NCBI GenBank assembly: GCA_027576995.1
Contig: JANBQC010000372.1
Coordinates: forward strand, 1-28,020
Origin: Dimargaris cristalligena
Lineage: Eukaryota; Kickxellomycota; Dimargaritomycetes; Dimargaritales; Dimargaritaceae
Direction: 5' to 3'
Length of the DNA: 28,020 nt
Shown here: positions 1 through 10,246 of the stretch, piece by piece
How positions within the stretch are numbered: position 1 is the stretch's first letter
How the letters are laid out: each line of letters opens with the position of its first letter
Position numbers and translations under genes: made by a program
The notes under the pieces: generated by a model
The model's database searches: none
The model's input: the letters and a program-made list of their open reading frames with translations, nothing else
Told to the model about the DNA's origin: nothing

Positions 1-449
1 GGTGATAAAAGGGAAAGGTGATGATAGACTTACTGTTCCAAGAGGTGGCAGCAAGGGGGAGTATTTATACTTAAAAGAGAAATCCTAAATGAAAAGATAG
101 ATGAATAATAGTGAAAGGGAGAGAAGGTCCCAGAATATTGGATGACTAAGCAGAGGGAAAGGGAGGGGAGTTCCCAGACAATAATATTAGTCATTACAAA
201 GGATAGGTAATACTCAGGTAACCAATAAATTCAATGTGAAACAGTAGAAGGGAAAAAGAGAAAGCTATTTTTAACTGTACTTTGAATAGGGGCACAGTCG
301 GGCCAGGGGCAGTGTGAATGCAGGGGTACAGTCTAGTCAGGGGCAGGGGCTCATTCACTCGTTAGGGGCATACTTCCAATAAGTGCAAAAAATAGATAAA
401 AAATAAAAGTGAGTAAAATGTGGTAAGTTTACCACAGGTTTCATGAGAA
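1..449. other. AT-rich spacer, no gene seen
   Basis: No open frame with protein-like composition is visible. The one structured part is a G-rich patch at about 289-372 in which the word GGGGCA or a close variant recurs four to five times at irregular spacing. The rest is AT-rich and probably decayed repeat, like the sequence to its right. Confidence 0.5.
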
Positions 450-1395
450 TTTACAATAAATAAATTTATATTATAGTGGGCATTGTATTATTATTAGGCA
501 CAATATAATGAGCTTATGACCTATGGTACTACCTCCCCCACATCTGGCCCTAGTGTAGGACTGTTACCAAGTCATTTGACAGGAGGCTTCTACAAAATAA
601 GATTTTTCATAACAATGCAGAAAAGTGCTCTGGTCTTACAGGTATATTTTCATTTGAAGATAATCAGACCAGCCCTAATAACAAAACCCTTCATTATTCT
701 CCATCATGCCATATTCAGGGGAGATGAAGCTGCTTGTCAGTCATTGTAATGCACTGCCAATGTTTCAAATCTTACCTTACCAGATAGGCTTGCCTATCAC
801 TTAAATAATCCCTATCCAGCCATAGTATTGTCATAGTCAAATAGTGTGCCCATAATGAACAGGACACACCTTTGTACCTTCAGTTATGGATGTAAACCAC
901 AGATGAAATGAACATTGACAATGACTGTTCAGGGTACAAGTGGTATAGGCCACACAAATCCAATCACTCTTTTTTTCATTATTGTATATTGATTTCTGTG
1001 GATACTGGGATGGAAATGGCAGGTCTGCATGGTGTATTCCCTTGAACAATTATTCAGTCATGATTCTATAAAGTCACGTGAATATAGCCTCCTGATTTTC
1101 TTACAAGTTTCCTTTCCTCTTATTGTTTTAGTGGTCTCCTTTGGCCTGTGACATCTATTCAGAATAATCTTTGATAATCTAGGTACTATCTTTGTCCTAT
1201 AACCCCAGTACACATTTTTCAACATAGGTGAGTCCCCCCTGGCACCCACCACCTCAATCCCCCTCTTTGAAATAGTATTTGGTCAAAGTTAGGCCAGTAG
1301 ATGACCATGGAAGAACCCCACAGCATTTTAGCCCCCTATTTGTCTCGGGGTTGCTTCAATACATAGCCAGTAACTAATAGCAAGCATGTTGAAAA
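450..1395 (+). repeat. Dispersed repeat family A, copy 1 (degenerate, formerly coding)
   Basis: This stretch aligns by eye to 4790-5735 in the same orientation over most of its length, with many substitutions and small indels. Shared blocks include the segments around 575-673, 1010-1075 and 1110-1145. At 575-673 the plus strand reads an uninterrupted 33-codon frame beginning FDRRLLQN and ending near FSFED; copy 2 keeps the same frame. Several differences there fall at silent third positions and one indel is a whole codon, which suggests the family once encoded protein. Elsewhere the frame is destroyed by stops. It lies 115 bp upstream of an LTR-like repeat, so it may be the 3' internal part of the same retroelement, but I do not recognise the protein. 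Confidence 0.6.
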
Positions 1396-1510
1396 ATATA
1401 TCTTGACAAGTCTTTTATCCTATCCTGTTTCCTCCAATTACGTTAGTTTATTAAGCTAACCTGAGCCCACTCTTTTTAACTACTTTTCTTTTGCCCTACT
1501 GATTATACTG

Positions 1511-2317
1511 TGTTGGCCTGCCTAATCCTTCCTAAAAACAGGAATACCAATTGTCCCATCCTATCTTGCCTTATAGCACCATATTACCCCACCTTTAACT
1601 ATATAACCCACTATGACTAGGTCCTAATGTTTCTCACACCATACTCCACTGGCTGATCTAATATTCCTCCTTTCCCAGTGGAGTCTTCCAGAAGCAAGCC
1701 CCAGTCGAGACTCTACCCCCCACCTCTTTATCTAATCATTCTATTTCTCTTAGGGACCTCTCACTATGAACAGTCCCTGCATATAAATAACTGGGCCCCT
1801 CTGGGACAGGTTTAGTTCTTCAGCTTATTTTTTACCCCCATAGTTTACCTCAATAAACTCCCTATATACTCACCCACCCTTGTACTGACCAGTAAGTGTA
1901 CACTGCTGCACGTCCCTTGCATAGTTGCTGCACTTACCCTTATTGGGTTAGTACTATCCAATATGGGACATCTACTACCCACCAATAAGAGTGATGTAGA
2001 TCACTGTAGATCATCATAGATCTTTCCTGGTCATGGCAGGCCAATTATAAGGCTGCTATACTATTCACGTGATTATTACTACATAAAAAAAGTTTTATTC
2101 CTCTTAGATGAATGGAATCATCAATCCAATATTCACATATATAAACTAATTAAAGTTCTCCTCCGGGGAACAGTAGATCCTCTGAATATCAATGATTTTG
2201 ACAAGTACCACCCTGTACCTAATGCTAGTAGCCACTTGGCCAAGCCTAAGCCCACCTACCATTAGAAGCCTATCCCCGGGAATTTTGATAGACTAAGAGC
2301 AGTAAACCTGGGTGACA
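1511..2317 (+). mobile_element. LTR-like repeat, copy 1, interrupted by a nested insertion
   Basis: This copy aligns with 7071-7620. It starts TGTTGGCC and ends GGGTGACA, mutated versions of the TGTCAGCC...GGGCGACA ends of copy 2; short inverted ends of the TG...CA type are typical of LTRs. Inside are a TATA-like TATAAATA near 1782 and an AATAAA near 1853, in the order expected for U3-R-U5 on the plus strand. Without the nested insertion (1955-2208) it is about 553 bp, against 550 bp for copy 2. No matching target-site duplication flanks it. Similarity to copy 2 continues weakly for some 50 bp past the proposed right end, so that boundary is uncertain. It may be a solo LTR or the 3' LTR of a decayed element. 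Confidence 0.65.
1955..2203. mobile_element. Nested LTR-like insertion (about 249 bp) with 5-bp target duplication
   Basis: Alignment of the two LTR-like copies shows this block only in copy 1. It is bounded by AGTAC at 1950-1954 and again at 2204-2208, a perfect 5-bp direct repeat; the empty site in copy 2 reads AGCAC near 7504-7508. The block begins TATCC and ends TTGACA, which fits a decayed TGTCC...GACA pair of LTR ends. It carries a TATATAAA-like stretch in its right half. The simplest reading is a solo LTR of a different, younger family. Confidence 0.6.
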
Positions 2318-4157
2318 AGCCACAATAAGGTAAACTATAGACTATGCACTGTGGCCTCTATTATTATTGTATATTGTTAAATTAAGCAAACAAATTCTGC
2401 ACTAGGAAAATTAGAATTATAGGTGAAATTGAAAATGCCAGTTGCTCAAGTGCAGCCTAGGGGCTTTCTGGGTGGATATTAAATCAAGCAGTGTCAGATT
2501 TTCTATTCAGGCATCCTATGGATGGGGGGGGGGTGGTGTGATATATAATGATATTGGGGCATGGGGAACTGATAGGGTAAGTGTATATGAGGCAAGTATG
2601 CAAATATCTGATGATTGGAGGGGTTATTCTAGAAGGATATTCATGTTAGGAGCTGGATGACCCAGTGGGTTATCCAAGTAGGAGGGGTGCTAATCAAACA
2701 TCAAATACTCAACGGGATACCGGGTATAAAGTATTTGGTGTCACCCCCAGCTGTGAGCATTTTAAGGCCATTGGGAAATAACTTATCACCATAATACCAA
2801 AGGGATCCACTGATAATCCCCGGGTACTGGTACCATCAGTGAGATTGTCCCATGTGATCCTCCTAGTTGTCTATTTTGAACTAGTCCAATATTCAATAGC
2901 TGCAACAATATTAGGCCAATTTGAGCCCAACATGGGTACTGCATCTGGCAACCTATCTCTAGAACTTCAACTTATACTCTAGACCCTGCTCCTCTTTGTA
3001 TATTGGCTGTATTGTTTACATATTCGATTACATTCCAAATATTGATTTTTCTATATAAATACTTAAGAGATATGGCTAACTCATCAGCTGGCTAATAAGT
3101 TACCTGATATAAGCAGTGATTCAAATAAACATATTAGAATTCATAGTTACATCATATCTTAGTTAAATAGTATACTAAAATATGAATTGTCAATTATGCT
3201 AATGCAAAATTGAGTACTAGTCACCCCCCTTACCATTTTGGGGCTCCATGACACTCCATAAGCCACTCTTTCTTAGTTAGACTAAACATGATGGGGCAAC
3301 ATAAAGGGGATGGATGTGCATGCTAAACTTTTAAGGGAAGGCAGGATAAATACCCCAGCTCAACCATATGGAATATGCATTATAAAATGGGATTGAATAT
3401 ATCCCATGTATAGTACATGGTGCATGCCGATTGATTGTAAGAAAGATTGTAGAAATAGACGTCATATAAATTTCTAGAATGTATTAGGTGGTAAACTAGA
3501 GCAGCAACGAGCTATGTTATCTTCAATAAATTCAACAGTCAAATCCTTTAAATAGTCAATATAAGGGTATATATATACATAGATTTATACCAGGATATTT
3601 TATGTCAACGCCGAGATGATACATGCTAACTAGTCAGGCAGACAGTGGAAAACCAGTGGGGTTGCAAAATCAATTAAAATAATGTTAAATGAACTACTAT
3701 ACTATTATTTAACCAATATGACAAATAGACGATTCTCACAGATTGATGCAGAGTGTATTTCCAGTCATCAATACCTGATTTAATAATACTAGTTGAAAGT
3801 GCAGCCGGTCTACAAAAAACTGGATATACCATCCTGACTAACATATACGATTTAACCCAGTGATGTAATTGTTAATGTACCCATTTCAGTCAGCCAATTC
3901 AATAATTTCCATCAAAACAAACAAAGATACTCTTCCACAGCCCCTCCATTATCCATACTGCCCCAATGGCATTATCATCTATATAGAATAATTCAACCCA
4001 GTTGCCTTGTTATCAGCCTTTATTCTATGCTTAATTTTAAATGAAGGTATATCAGAAAATAGACAAGGCTCAATGAGTGAATACAAATTGTGGTATAAAA
4101 AGGATGCCACCTCCAGCTAAATACTAAAAAACTATATCTACAAAATTATTTGAAACA
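2318..4157. other. AT-rich repeat-like spacer, no gene seen
   Basis: No frame with convincing protein composition appears on either strand. It holds a run of ten G near 2525 and a perfect 7-bp palindrome (CCATGTA/TACATGG, 3404-3420). If the two LTR-like copies belonged to one element this would be its interior, but no gag, protease, reverse transcriptase or integrase motif survives that I can read. Confidence 0.5.
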
Positions 4158-4163
4158 TTTATT
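4158..4163 (-). promoter_or_regulatory. Candidate poly(A) signal of the small minus-strand ORF
   Basis: The plus strand reads TTTATT, so the minus strand reads AATAAA about 50 nt after the stop codon of the ORF at 4213-4434. A short CCTGC...GCAGG stem-loop (4181-4196) lies between stop and signal. The match is exact, but AATAAA is common in AT-rich DNA. Confidence 0.3.
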
Positions 4164-4212
4164 AAAAAAAAACATTTAACCTGCACTTTGGCAGGCACCT
4201 CCTGATTTCTAA

Positions 4213-4434
4213 TTATTCAGAGGCTGCTACAATCTCCCCAGTCCTGTCTGCCTTGGACAGTTCCGCTCTGGGGTCACCTACAGGGTAATCCTTTAGGCCA
4301 AATGAAGGATACCCGGCAGAACCCTGTTGAGGGTGCTTAAAAATAATTGTACCCTGCATTATTGCAGGGTGTGGCCTATAAGTGCTAATACTGGTGGCTG
4401 CCGGGAAGAGGGTAGAAGGCCTTTGTATGGCCAT
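4213..4434 (-). CDS. Hypothetical 73-aa protein in the repeat region
   Basis: A 73-residue frame with a good start context (AAAATGG). I do not recognise the product. Its composition looks protein-like: a basic, Ser/Thr/Pro-rich N-terminus followed by a hydrophilic part with segments such as HPAIMQGTIIFKHP and FGLKDYPVGDP, ending acidic. No membrane segment is visible. It is richer in GC than its surroundings, has a TATAAATA on its strand at 4574-4581 about 140 nt upstream, and an AATAAA about 50 nt downstream. A perfect 8-bp inverted repeat (4351-4370) lies inside it. It could be a genuine small gene, a fragment of a spliced gene, a gene fragment carried by a transposon, or chance. Confidence 0.3.
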   Translation of the reverse strand: MAIQRPSTLFPAATSISTYRPHPAIMQGTIIFKHPQQGSAGYPSFGLKDYPVGDPRAELSKADRTGEIVAASE

Positions 4435-4573
4435 TTAAAAAAAGATTGACAAAAGAAAAAAAAAAGTGGTGAAGTGGAAAGCAACTTTGTGGGTAGGATG
4501 ATGGCAAAATTGCTGGAGAAAGTATTCGAGGGTATAAAGTTGATGTTAGGATACAGGGGGGGGGATTTTCTTG

Positions 4574-4581
4574 TATTTATA
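4574..4581 (-). promoter_or_regulatory. Candidate TATA box for the 73-aa ORF
   Basis: The minus strand reads TATAAATA, 140 nt upstream of the ATG at 4434. It is a plausible core promoter by position and sequence only. Confidence 0.25.
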
Positions 4582-4789
4582 TAGCCACTGCTAGCGATTC
4601 TATTCTTCAGATATAGTACAGGGTGTCTACATATTTTTTCAAAGTAGACTGCAACCAGGTATCTATTCTAATATCTATTATGGGAGACAATTCCCAAATT
4701 AGTTATGAATATTAGGAACGGGCCAAGTTCTAGATATCACACCCCGGTATCCCCTTTATTACTACGTTTAATAGCTTCATGTATGTCTA

Positions 4790-5735
4790 CAATCAAACAA
4801 TATATGTTATTATAGTCATTATACTATATTTAAGCACGTTCGTTTGGTGGTATGACCTAAGTCGCTAGCTGCGGCACCTGGTCCTATGATAGGTTTATAG
4901 CCAAGGCTTTCGACAGGAGGCTTCTTCAAAATATAATTTTTCAAGACGACAATGCAGAATTGTGCCCTGGACTTCCAGGTCTGTTTTCATTCGAGGATGA
5001 TCAGAACAGCCATACCGGTTAGACCCTGTATTGTTATCTGCTGTTTGCCTTATTTGGGTAAGACGGATCTACCTTTCGCACATTGTAATACACTACCAAT
5101 GGCTCCAACTTAACCTTATCAGTTAGGCTTAATTACCAACCAAGCGGTTACCAACGAGACATAGTATAACAACGGCTAAATGCTGGGCCCCTGATAGAAA
5201 AGGTGAAGGTTCTTGTCCTTCGGTGATCGGCCAGAATAATAGGCCGACCAGTAATTATTCATGAACATTCAAAGTACAATTTGGATTGACTAGACACATC
5301 AACTCACTGTTTTTTTTATTCGTATAAGTTGGTATCTGTGGGTACTGGGATGGAGGTGGCAGGTCTGAATGGTGTATTCCCTTGAACAATTTTTCAGTCA
5401 TGATTCTATAAAGCCACGTGAAAATAACCTTCCAAATTCCCTACGAGTTTCCTTTCCTCTTATTATTTTAGTGGTCTCCTTTGGTTTTTGAATTCTATTA
5501 GGAATTATCAGACAATCCAGGTCCTATCTTTGTCCCGTAGCCCTGGTACACATTTTTTAACCTTAGTGAGTCCGCCCCCAACCCTGACTCCCACCACCCC
5601 AATCTCTCCGTTTGACAAAGCATATGGCCAAAATTAGGTCACTGGATCACCACATAAGGACTCCATGTTATTTTAGCCCCCTGTTGGCCCGAGGGATGCT
5701 TCGATGTCTGGCGAGTAGTCAGCAGCAAACACCAT
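4790..5735 (+). repeat. Dispersed repeat family A, copy 2 (degenerate, formerly coding)
   Basis: Second copy of the repeat at 450-1395, in direct orientation about 4.3 kb away. The best-kept coding block is 4909-5010 (34 codons, beginning FDRRLLQN, ending shortly after FSFED), one codon longer than copy 1. Other shared blocks lie near 5340-5410 and 5450-5485. Stops interrupt the frame on both sides. It precedes LTR-like copy 2 by about 1.3 kb, against 0.1 kb for the first pair, so one of the two intervals has gained or lost sequence. Confidence 0.6.
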
Positions 5736-7070
5736 TGTTCAACTGGCTGGTCGCACCAGTCTGGAATCTTTATTATGATGAGGGGAGGGGCGTATTGAAG
5801 AACTAGGGATTATATATCTGGTTCGCGATTTCCTACCCAAAGTATGGGTTGTAATGGTTTGGGGCTTTAAAGGACTCGTCCATAATCCCCGTCATATTAC
5901 TGTCCTTGCATTATGTTTTCTATGGTTTTCAACAATAGTTGGGGAATGTAGTACATGTTAATTTACTGTATTGGGTCACATCCCAGTACAGTTTATGCCA
6001 ATATTTTTTATGGGTGAGGTATAGCTAGGCAATGCAATAAAATAACCATTTGGCGGGACAGGTAGTGTTGGCTTAAATATTACTCTGTCTATTGTCCCAA
6101 ATATATATTTACTATTTAAAGTCGTCTGGGGCCGAGTCGAGGTTCACTTGTGTAGACACTTACCGCTCAGGTATACTCCTCACCAATATCAGACTATTTT
6201 AGCAAGAATGCCCTACACTTATCCTGCCCAAGGTACTACCTTATAGCTTGGTATGTCCTATTCCTCCACTTCCCCCATACATAATTTAATACATCGGTAA
6301 ACCACCACCATGTGCCAGACCGACTGCTATTGGTAGACGGCCTACCCATGAAAACACCCCACCGGTAATTCAATTTAGTTGACCCCTTCTCTCCAATTTA
6401 CAAGAGCGTCACAACAGCCCATCACGCCAAAAGGGTGAAAGGGTGCGAACATAGCCTCGCTGTCATAGTGTTCCCCGCTCTAGTTTGTCCCTACAAATTG
6501 GTCGTAGATCCCATTTGTTAAGTTATCAAATTGGTCCCCGGTGCAAATTCATTAGCATATTTCCGCCGTAGACTTATAGTACAGGGGGGGGCTGCCGAAA
6601 TTGAGCCAAGGTAAGAGTATGGGGCCACCGCCCCCTTGGCCAATCTTTTTGTAGCCTTTTGGCCATTGAAATGACCCAAAGCTGATTTTGACGTATCAAA
6701 GGATTTGGAAGCCATAGTACACCAACCCCATGGTAGTTAAGTGTTGGGTGTAAGGGAGGAGGGTTATAACATATTGTATATGTATGGCTTTAAATCAACA
6801 AAGCCAGAGTTTCCATAATAAAGAGAAGGGGCAACCTCCACTAACTACATAGCTTGCGACTGGGGTAGTGCCTGGGGCCATTCCATTGTAGCTATATGTC
6901 CCCTTGACCTCTTTTAGGTATAACTATTTAGGGGATGGAAAAGTATTGGATATTATCAGCAAGCCTCTGCAATGTATTAATAAATTGACAGGGCAACACC
7001 TGACTTCCAATAAACCAATATCACCCCCCCCTAGCCCACAGTCAATTTTTCCAAAATCTTGAACTGATGG
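5736..7070. other. Repeat-like spacer, no gene seen
   Basis: AT-rich sequence with no convincing gene. A 65-codon minus-strand frame (6518-6715) lacks support. A 6-bp stem-loop (GGCTTT/AAAGCC, about 6785-6804) is visible. No counterpart of this interval was seen between the first repeat-A copy and the first LTR-like copy. Confidence 0.45.
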
Positions 7071-7620
7071 TGTCAGCCCACCTAATCCTCCCAAAATATG
7101 GGAATACTGATTATCCTGTCCAATCTTGCCTTATTGTGCCATATTACTCTTCCCTTGCTATATAACCCACTATGACCAGGCCCCAGCACTTCTCATGCAA
7201 TACTCCACCAGCAGATCTAATGTTTCTCCTTTCTTAGTAGAGTCTTCTGGACACAAGCCCCCTGGTCGAGGCCCTGCCCCTCACCTCTCTTTTAGTCATC
7301 CCATTGCTCTTAAGGACCCCTTGTTATGAGAGGTCCCTGTGTATAAATAACCGGGGCCCTCTAGGACTGGTTCAGTTCCTTAGCTTATTTCTTATACCCC
7401 TCAGTTTATTCAATAAACTCTATATACTCTTACCCATTATATTAGCCAGTAAGTGTGCCTGCTGTATGTTCCTTGCATTAGTCCACACTTATCCTTTATT
7501 GGTTAGCACCAATCCTACCCTGATGCTAGTAGCCTGCTTGGCCGAGTCTAAGCCCCACCTACCATTAGAAGCCTATCCCCAGGACTCTTGATGGACTAAG
7601 AGTGGATAACCCGGGCGACA
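7071..7620 (+). mobile_element. LTR-like repeat, copy 2 (550 bp, uninterrupted)
   Basis: It begins TGTCAGCCC and ends GGGCGACA, nearly perfect inverted ends of the LTR TG...CA type. A TATAAATAA lies near 7342 and a CAATAAAC near 7411, in the order of promoter and poly(A) signal on the plus strand. It aligns to copy 1 along its whole length. In one ungapped 100-base stretch (7161-7260 against 1602-1701) I count 22 differences, 19 of them transitions. The flanks GATGG and GGCCA do not match, so no target duplication remains. I see neither a primer-binding site to the right nor a polypurine tract to the left, so it is probably a solo or badly decayed LTR. Confidence 0.65.
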
Positions 7621-8560
7621 GGCCATATAGGGATAATTAAGATAGTATGTAAATGGCTTATTGTATAGATATAATAATGAAAGGGATCTCCTAAGCCAAG
7701 GGGGAGGCGGGAGAGCATGGTTTAGGATAACAACTGTCGAGATGGGAGTAAATCCACCCATTCTGCTGGTTGTTACACTAGCTCTACTAATGGCCGAGTG
7801 GGCTGTTAGAACCCTATTAGTCACCAATGTGCCAGAAATATATAGTCAAGATGGACAGGGTCAAGTATTATAGTGAGGCAGAATAGATGAGGTCGGGTCT
7901 GTTGATTTTAAAGGCCGGCAATAGGGGAAAATAGGCTTCGTGCCAAGTTAAGTAGCGGAATTTGGCGAACGAAGCCGGCCTGGGCTGAAGCCAAGATACC
8001 ACGGTATGGTGGAGGTTCAGCCCAGACATATAATGTAAAGTCAATAGCTTTAGACGGGTTGTAAGTGTAAGAAGTAATTGGTTCCCATTTTTCTATACAG
8101 ATGACTCCCTCAAATCGAACCGTCCTAAACGTATTACAGGAAGAGGTTATTACTTATTATTCTCAGGTCAGTCCACACCCAATAACCACTCCCCGCCCAT
8201 GGATGGATTGGGTAGGGGAGGTATACCCTCTCTTATTCAATGCGGAGTTATAGTTAAACCGACTAAAGGTTGCGAAAAGCCCACTACTGTATCTAAATTT
8301 ATCATACAAGCATCATAATCTTTAGGGGTTGGAGTTTATTAGCTATCATCTAGTATCAACAACCAAAACAAATTGGGTGAATTGAAAATTGCCCAAAGGG
8401 AAAGCAAATTGGCAACTTCTCTTAGGGTGAATTAAAGGGTGAGAAAGGGCAATTGTAAGAGTTGGGTATGCGCATCGAGTCCCAGAAGGAGATTGCTAAA
8501 AATCGAATGTTATACGCGTGCATATATATATTTATATATATAACTATAATCTGCCTTGGC
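7621..8560. other. Spacer between repeat zone and first gene, with two adjacent foldbacks
   Basis: No gene is supported. The first 50 bp still resemble the sequence after LTR-like copy 1. The notable structure is a pair of neighbouring stem-loops (7934-7976 and 7979-8025). An AT alternation (about 8521-8545) sits just past the 3' end of the PDCD2 gene and may lie in its 3' untranslated region. Confidence 0.5.
7934..8025. repeat. Tandem pair of inverted repeats (two stem-loops)
   Basis: Stem-loop 1 pairs GGCTTCG plus TGCCAA (7934-7946) with TTGGC and CGAAGCC (7962-7976), with a small internal bulge. Stem-loop 2 pairs CTGGGCTGAA (7980-7989) perfectly with TTCAGCCCAG (8016-8025); its loop contains a further short ACCA/TGGT pairing. 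They sit 3 bp apart in AT-rich DNA but are themselves GC-rich. Function unknown: a structured RNA, a foldback element remnant or a cruciform are possible. Confidence 0.5.
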
Positions 8561-10246
8561 TTATTCCGACGGAGGAGGGGGGCGCGCAAAGCTCCTACCA
8601 ATACCGTCTTTAGTGAAATGTTGCCGCCAAAGAACCTCCTGGATGTAGGGCTGTTTCCGGAAGGACTCGGGGTTATCCGTAGTCTTCAATTTAGGTGACT
8701 CTCCATCGACGGCGGCATGGGATGGTAGGCAGTTTTTAGGACAGGAGTAGATAAATAATGAGCCCCAATCTAATGATGCGGGAAGTGCATCGTTGGTGCC
8801 CAAGTAGTATAACAGTTGGGGAAGAATCTAATGAATACATAAGCAAAGGAGGAAGTGGAACAAAATAGTCCATAGTTAGACAGTGGATAAGGTGGGCTAA
8901 AGATGGGGCGTTCGATGGCCAGCTTTCATACACACTAACTCTCCTCTAAGTGTCCTTCGGCCATTTAATGCGGCAATATTACCTGGAATTCAAAACTGCG
9001 GGGTGAACCACACTGTTCGCAGAGGGCAATATCACCGGGATGGGGCTTGTCGGCGTCGCTCACAAAAAGGGGCACATTGTCATCGCGGTCGTACATTGTA
9101 CGAACGTAGCGTAGCACCTGGGAAGGGTTATGGTTTGTGCGTTTCTGGAACTCCAGGAACGCCCGATCGACGGCGGTTTCCGAATCTTCCAGGTCTTCCT
9201 GGGTGTCGAGCTCGGTGTCCATATCCACCCGTTGGAGGATGGCCTCCATTTCGGCGTCGTCCCGGTTTTTATGGGTATCTAAGGCTTCGGGCTCGGACAC
9301 GATTTCTAAGAGCGGGAACATGAGTTGGGCTTGGAGGCGGGTAACGGGTTCGGTCGTATCGGGGGTCGCGGTGGCCGGCGTCGGGGGCGGAGTAGCGGTA
9401 GTTGAAGTGGCGCACTGGGTGCGGTGGTTGCCTGTCCTCCAGTCGGCGATTTGGTGCTGGCGGGAGCAGTAGTGGGTGGATTTGCAACGACTACAGGCCT
9501 TGCTGCCGGCTAGACCGCATACAACACAAAGATTGGCTGTTCGTAGGGTGATATGGATAATTAAGGGTAGCAGGGAGAGGGGGGTACATGCGTATTAGTG
9601 GATAGAGGGGCTAATTATCCCCCGCGGCTACAAATAGTACTTAAAAACTTGAAGAATTTCACCAAATAGACACCGATCTACTCTGCTGAAAGACTTAGTT
9701 ATTTTCTGGATACATCACCACAGTTCCATTTGTTTGGTATCTAAAAAAACCCGCATAGTAAAACATACCAGGCTTGCAGTCAGGATTCCGGGTCCAGACA
9801 ATATCGTCTTCGGACTGGTCTTCATCGTCGCTGTTTTCCTCGTCGGACGGTGCCGGCGATAGCTCAGCGGGCTTTGATGTATAGTAGGGATTGGTCTCCG
9901 GCAATTGGGACCGAAACACCTTAAAACAGCGCTGAAACGAGTTTCCGGCGTGGCAGTTGCCATTTTTACAGCAGAATACGTAGACCATGCGATGAAAGGC
10001 CTCGCGGGGCTCGTCCTCGGGCGTGTAGAGCTGCATCAGCAGGGGCATGGGGGTGTCGCAGGCCCCACACAGCACCCGGTCGGCGGATAAGGGCTGGGTG
10101 GGATCCAACCAGGTGGGGTGGCCGCCGATTTGGTTGGGAAAGGGTTCGCTGGCGAAGAAGGAGTCGGGTTCTTCGGCGAAGCCAAGCTCGACATGTTCGG
10201 TGGCGGCCTGGGTGACGGGGGTGGGTGTAGCAAGGGGCTCGGACAT
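8561..10246 (-). CDS. TSR4: PDCD2/Tsr4-family MYND zinc-finger protein (3 exons)
   Basis: Programmed-cell-death-2 family. The yeast member Tsr4 is a cytosolic co-translational chaperone for ribosomal protein uS5 (Rps2), needed for 40S production. Exons are 10246-9769, 9536-8983 and 8827-8561, with GT-AG introns of 232 and 155 nt; phases match and give 432 aa. The N-terminal part has VELGFAEE (19-26), the GGHPTWLD segment (41-48), CGAC (60-63) and FCC...C (91-98). An acidic linker spans about 134-148. The MYND finger has Cys163/166, Cys174/177, Cys183/His187 and His197/Cys201, with His in the sixth position as in animal PDCD2. The C-terminal PDCD2_C domain runs from about 230 to the end, with LRYVR, CEQCGSPRSFEFQ and LDWGSLFIYSCPKNC. 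The neighbouring NIPSNAP gene is divergent. Family assignment is firm; the uS5 role is inferred from yeast. Confidence 0.93.

Noticed and set aside
1058..1252. 64-codon minus-strand frame in repeat A copy 1
   Set aside because: The same frame is broken by stops in copy 2 while the plus strand keeps a coding-like block, so the minus frame is probably incidental.
6518..6715. 65-codon minus-strand frame in the repeat zone
   Set aside because: Lacks a nearby AATAAA and any recognisable motif, and has no partner in the other repeat copy.
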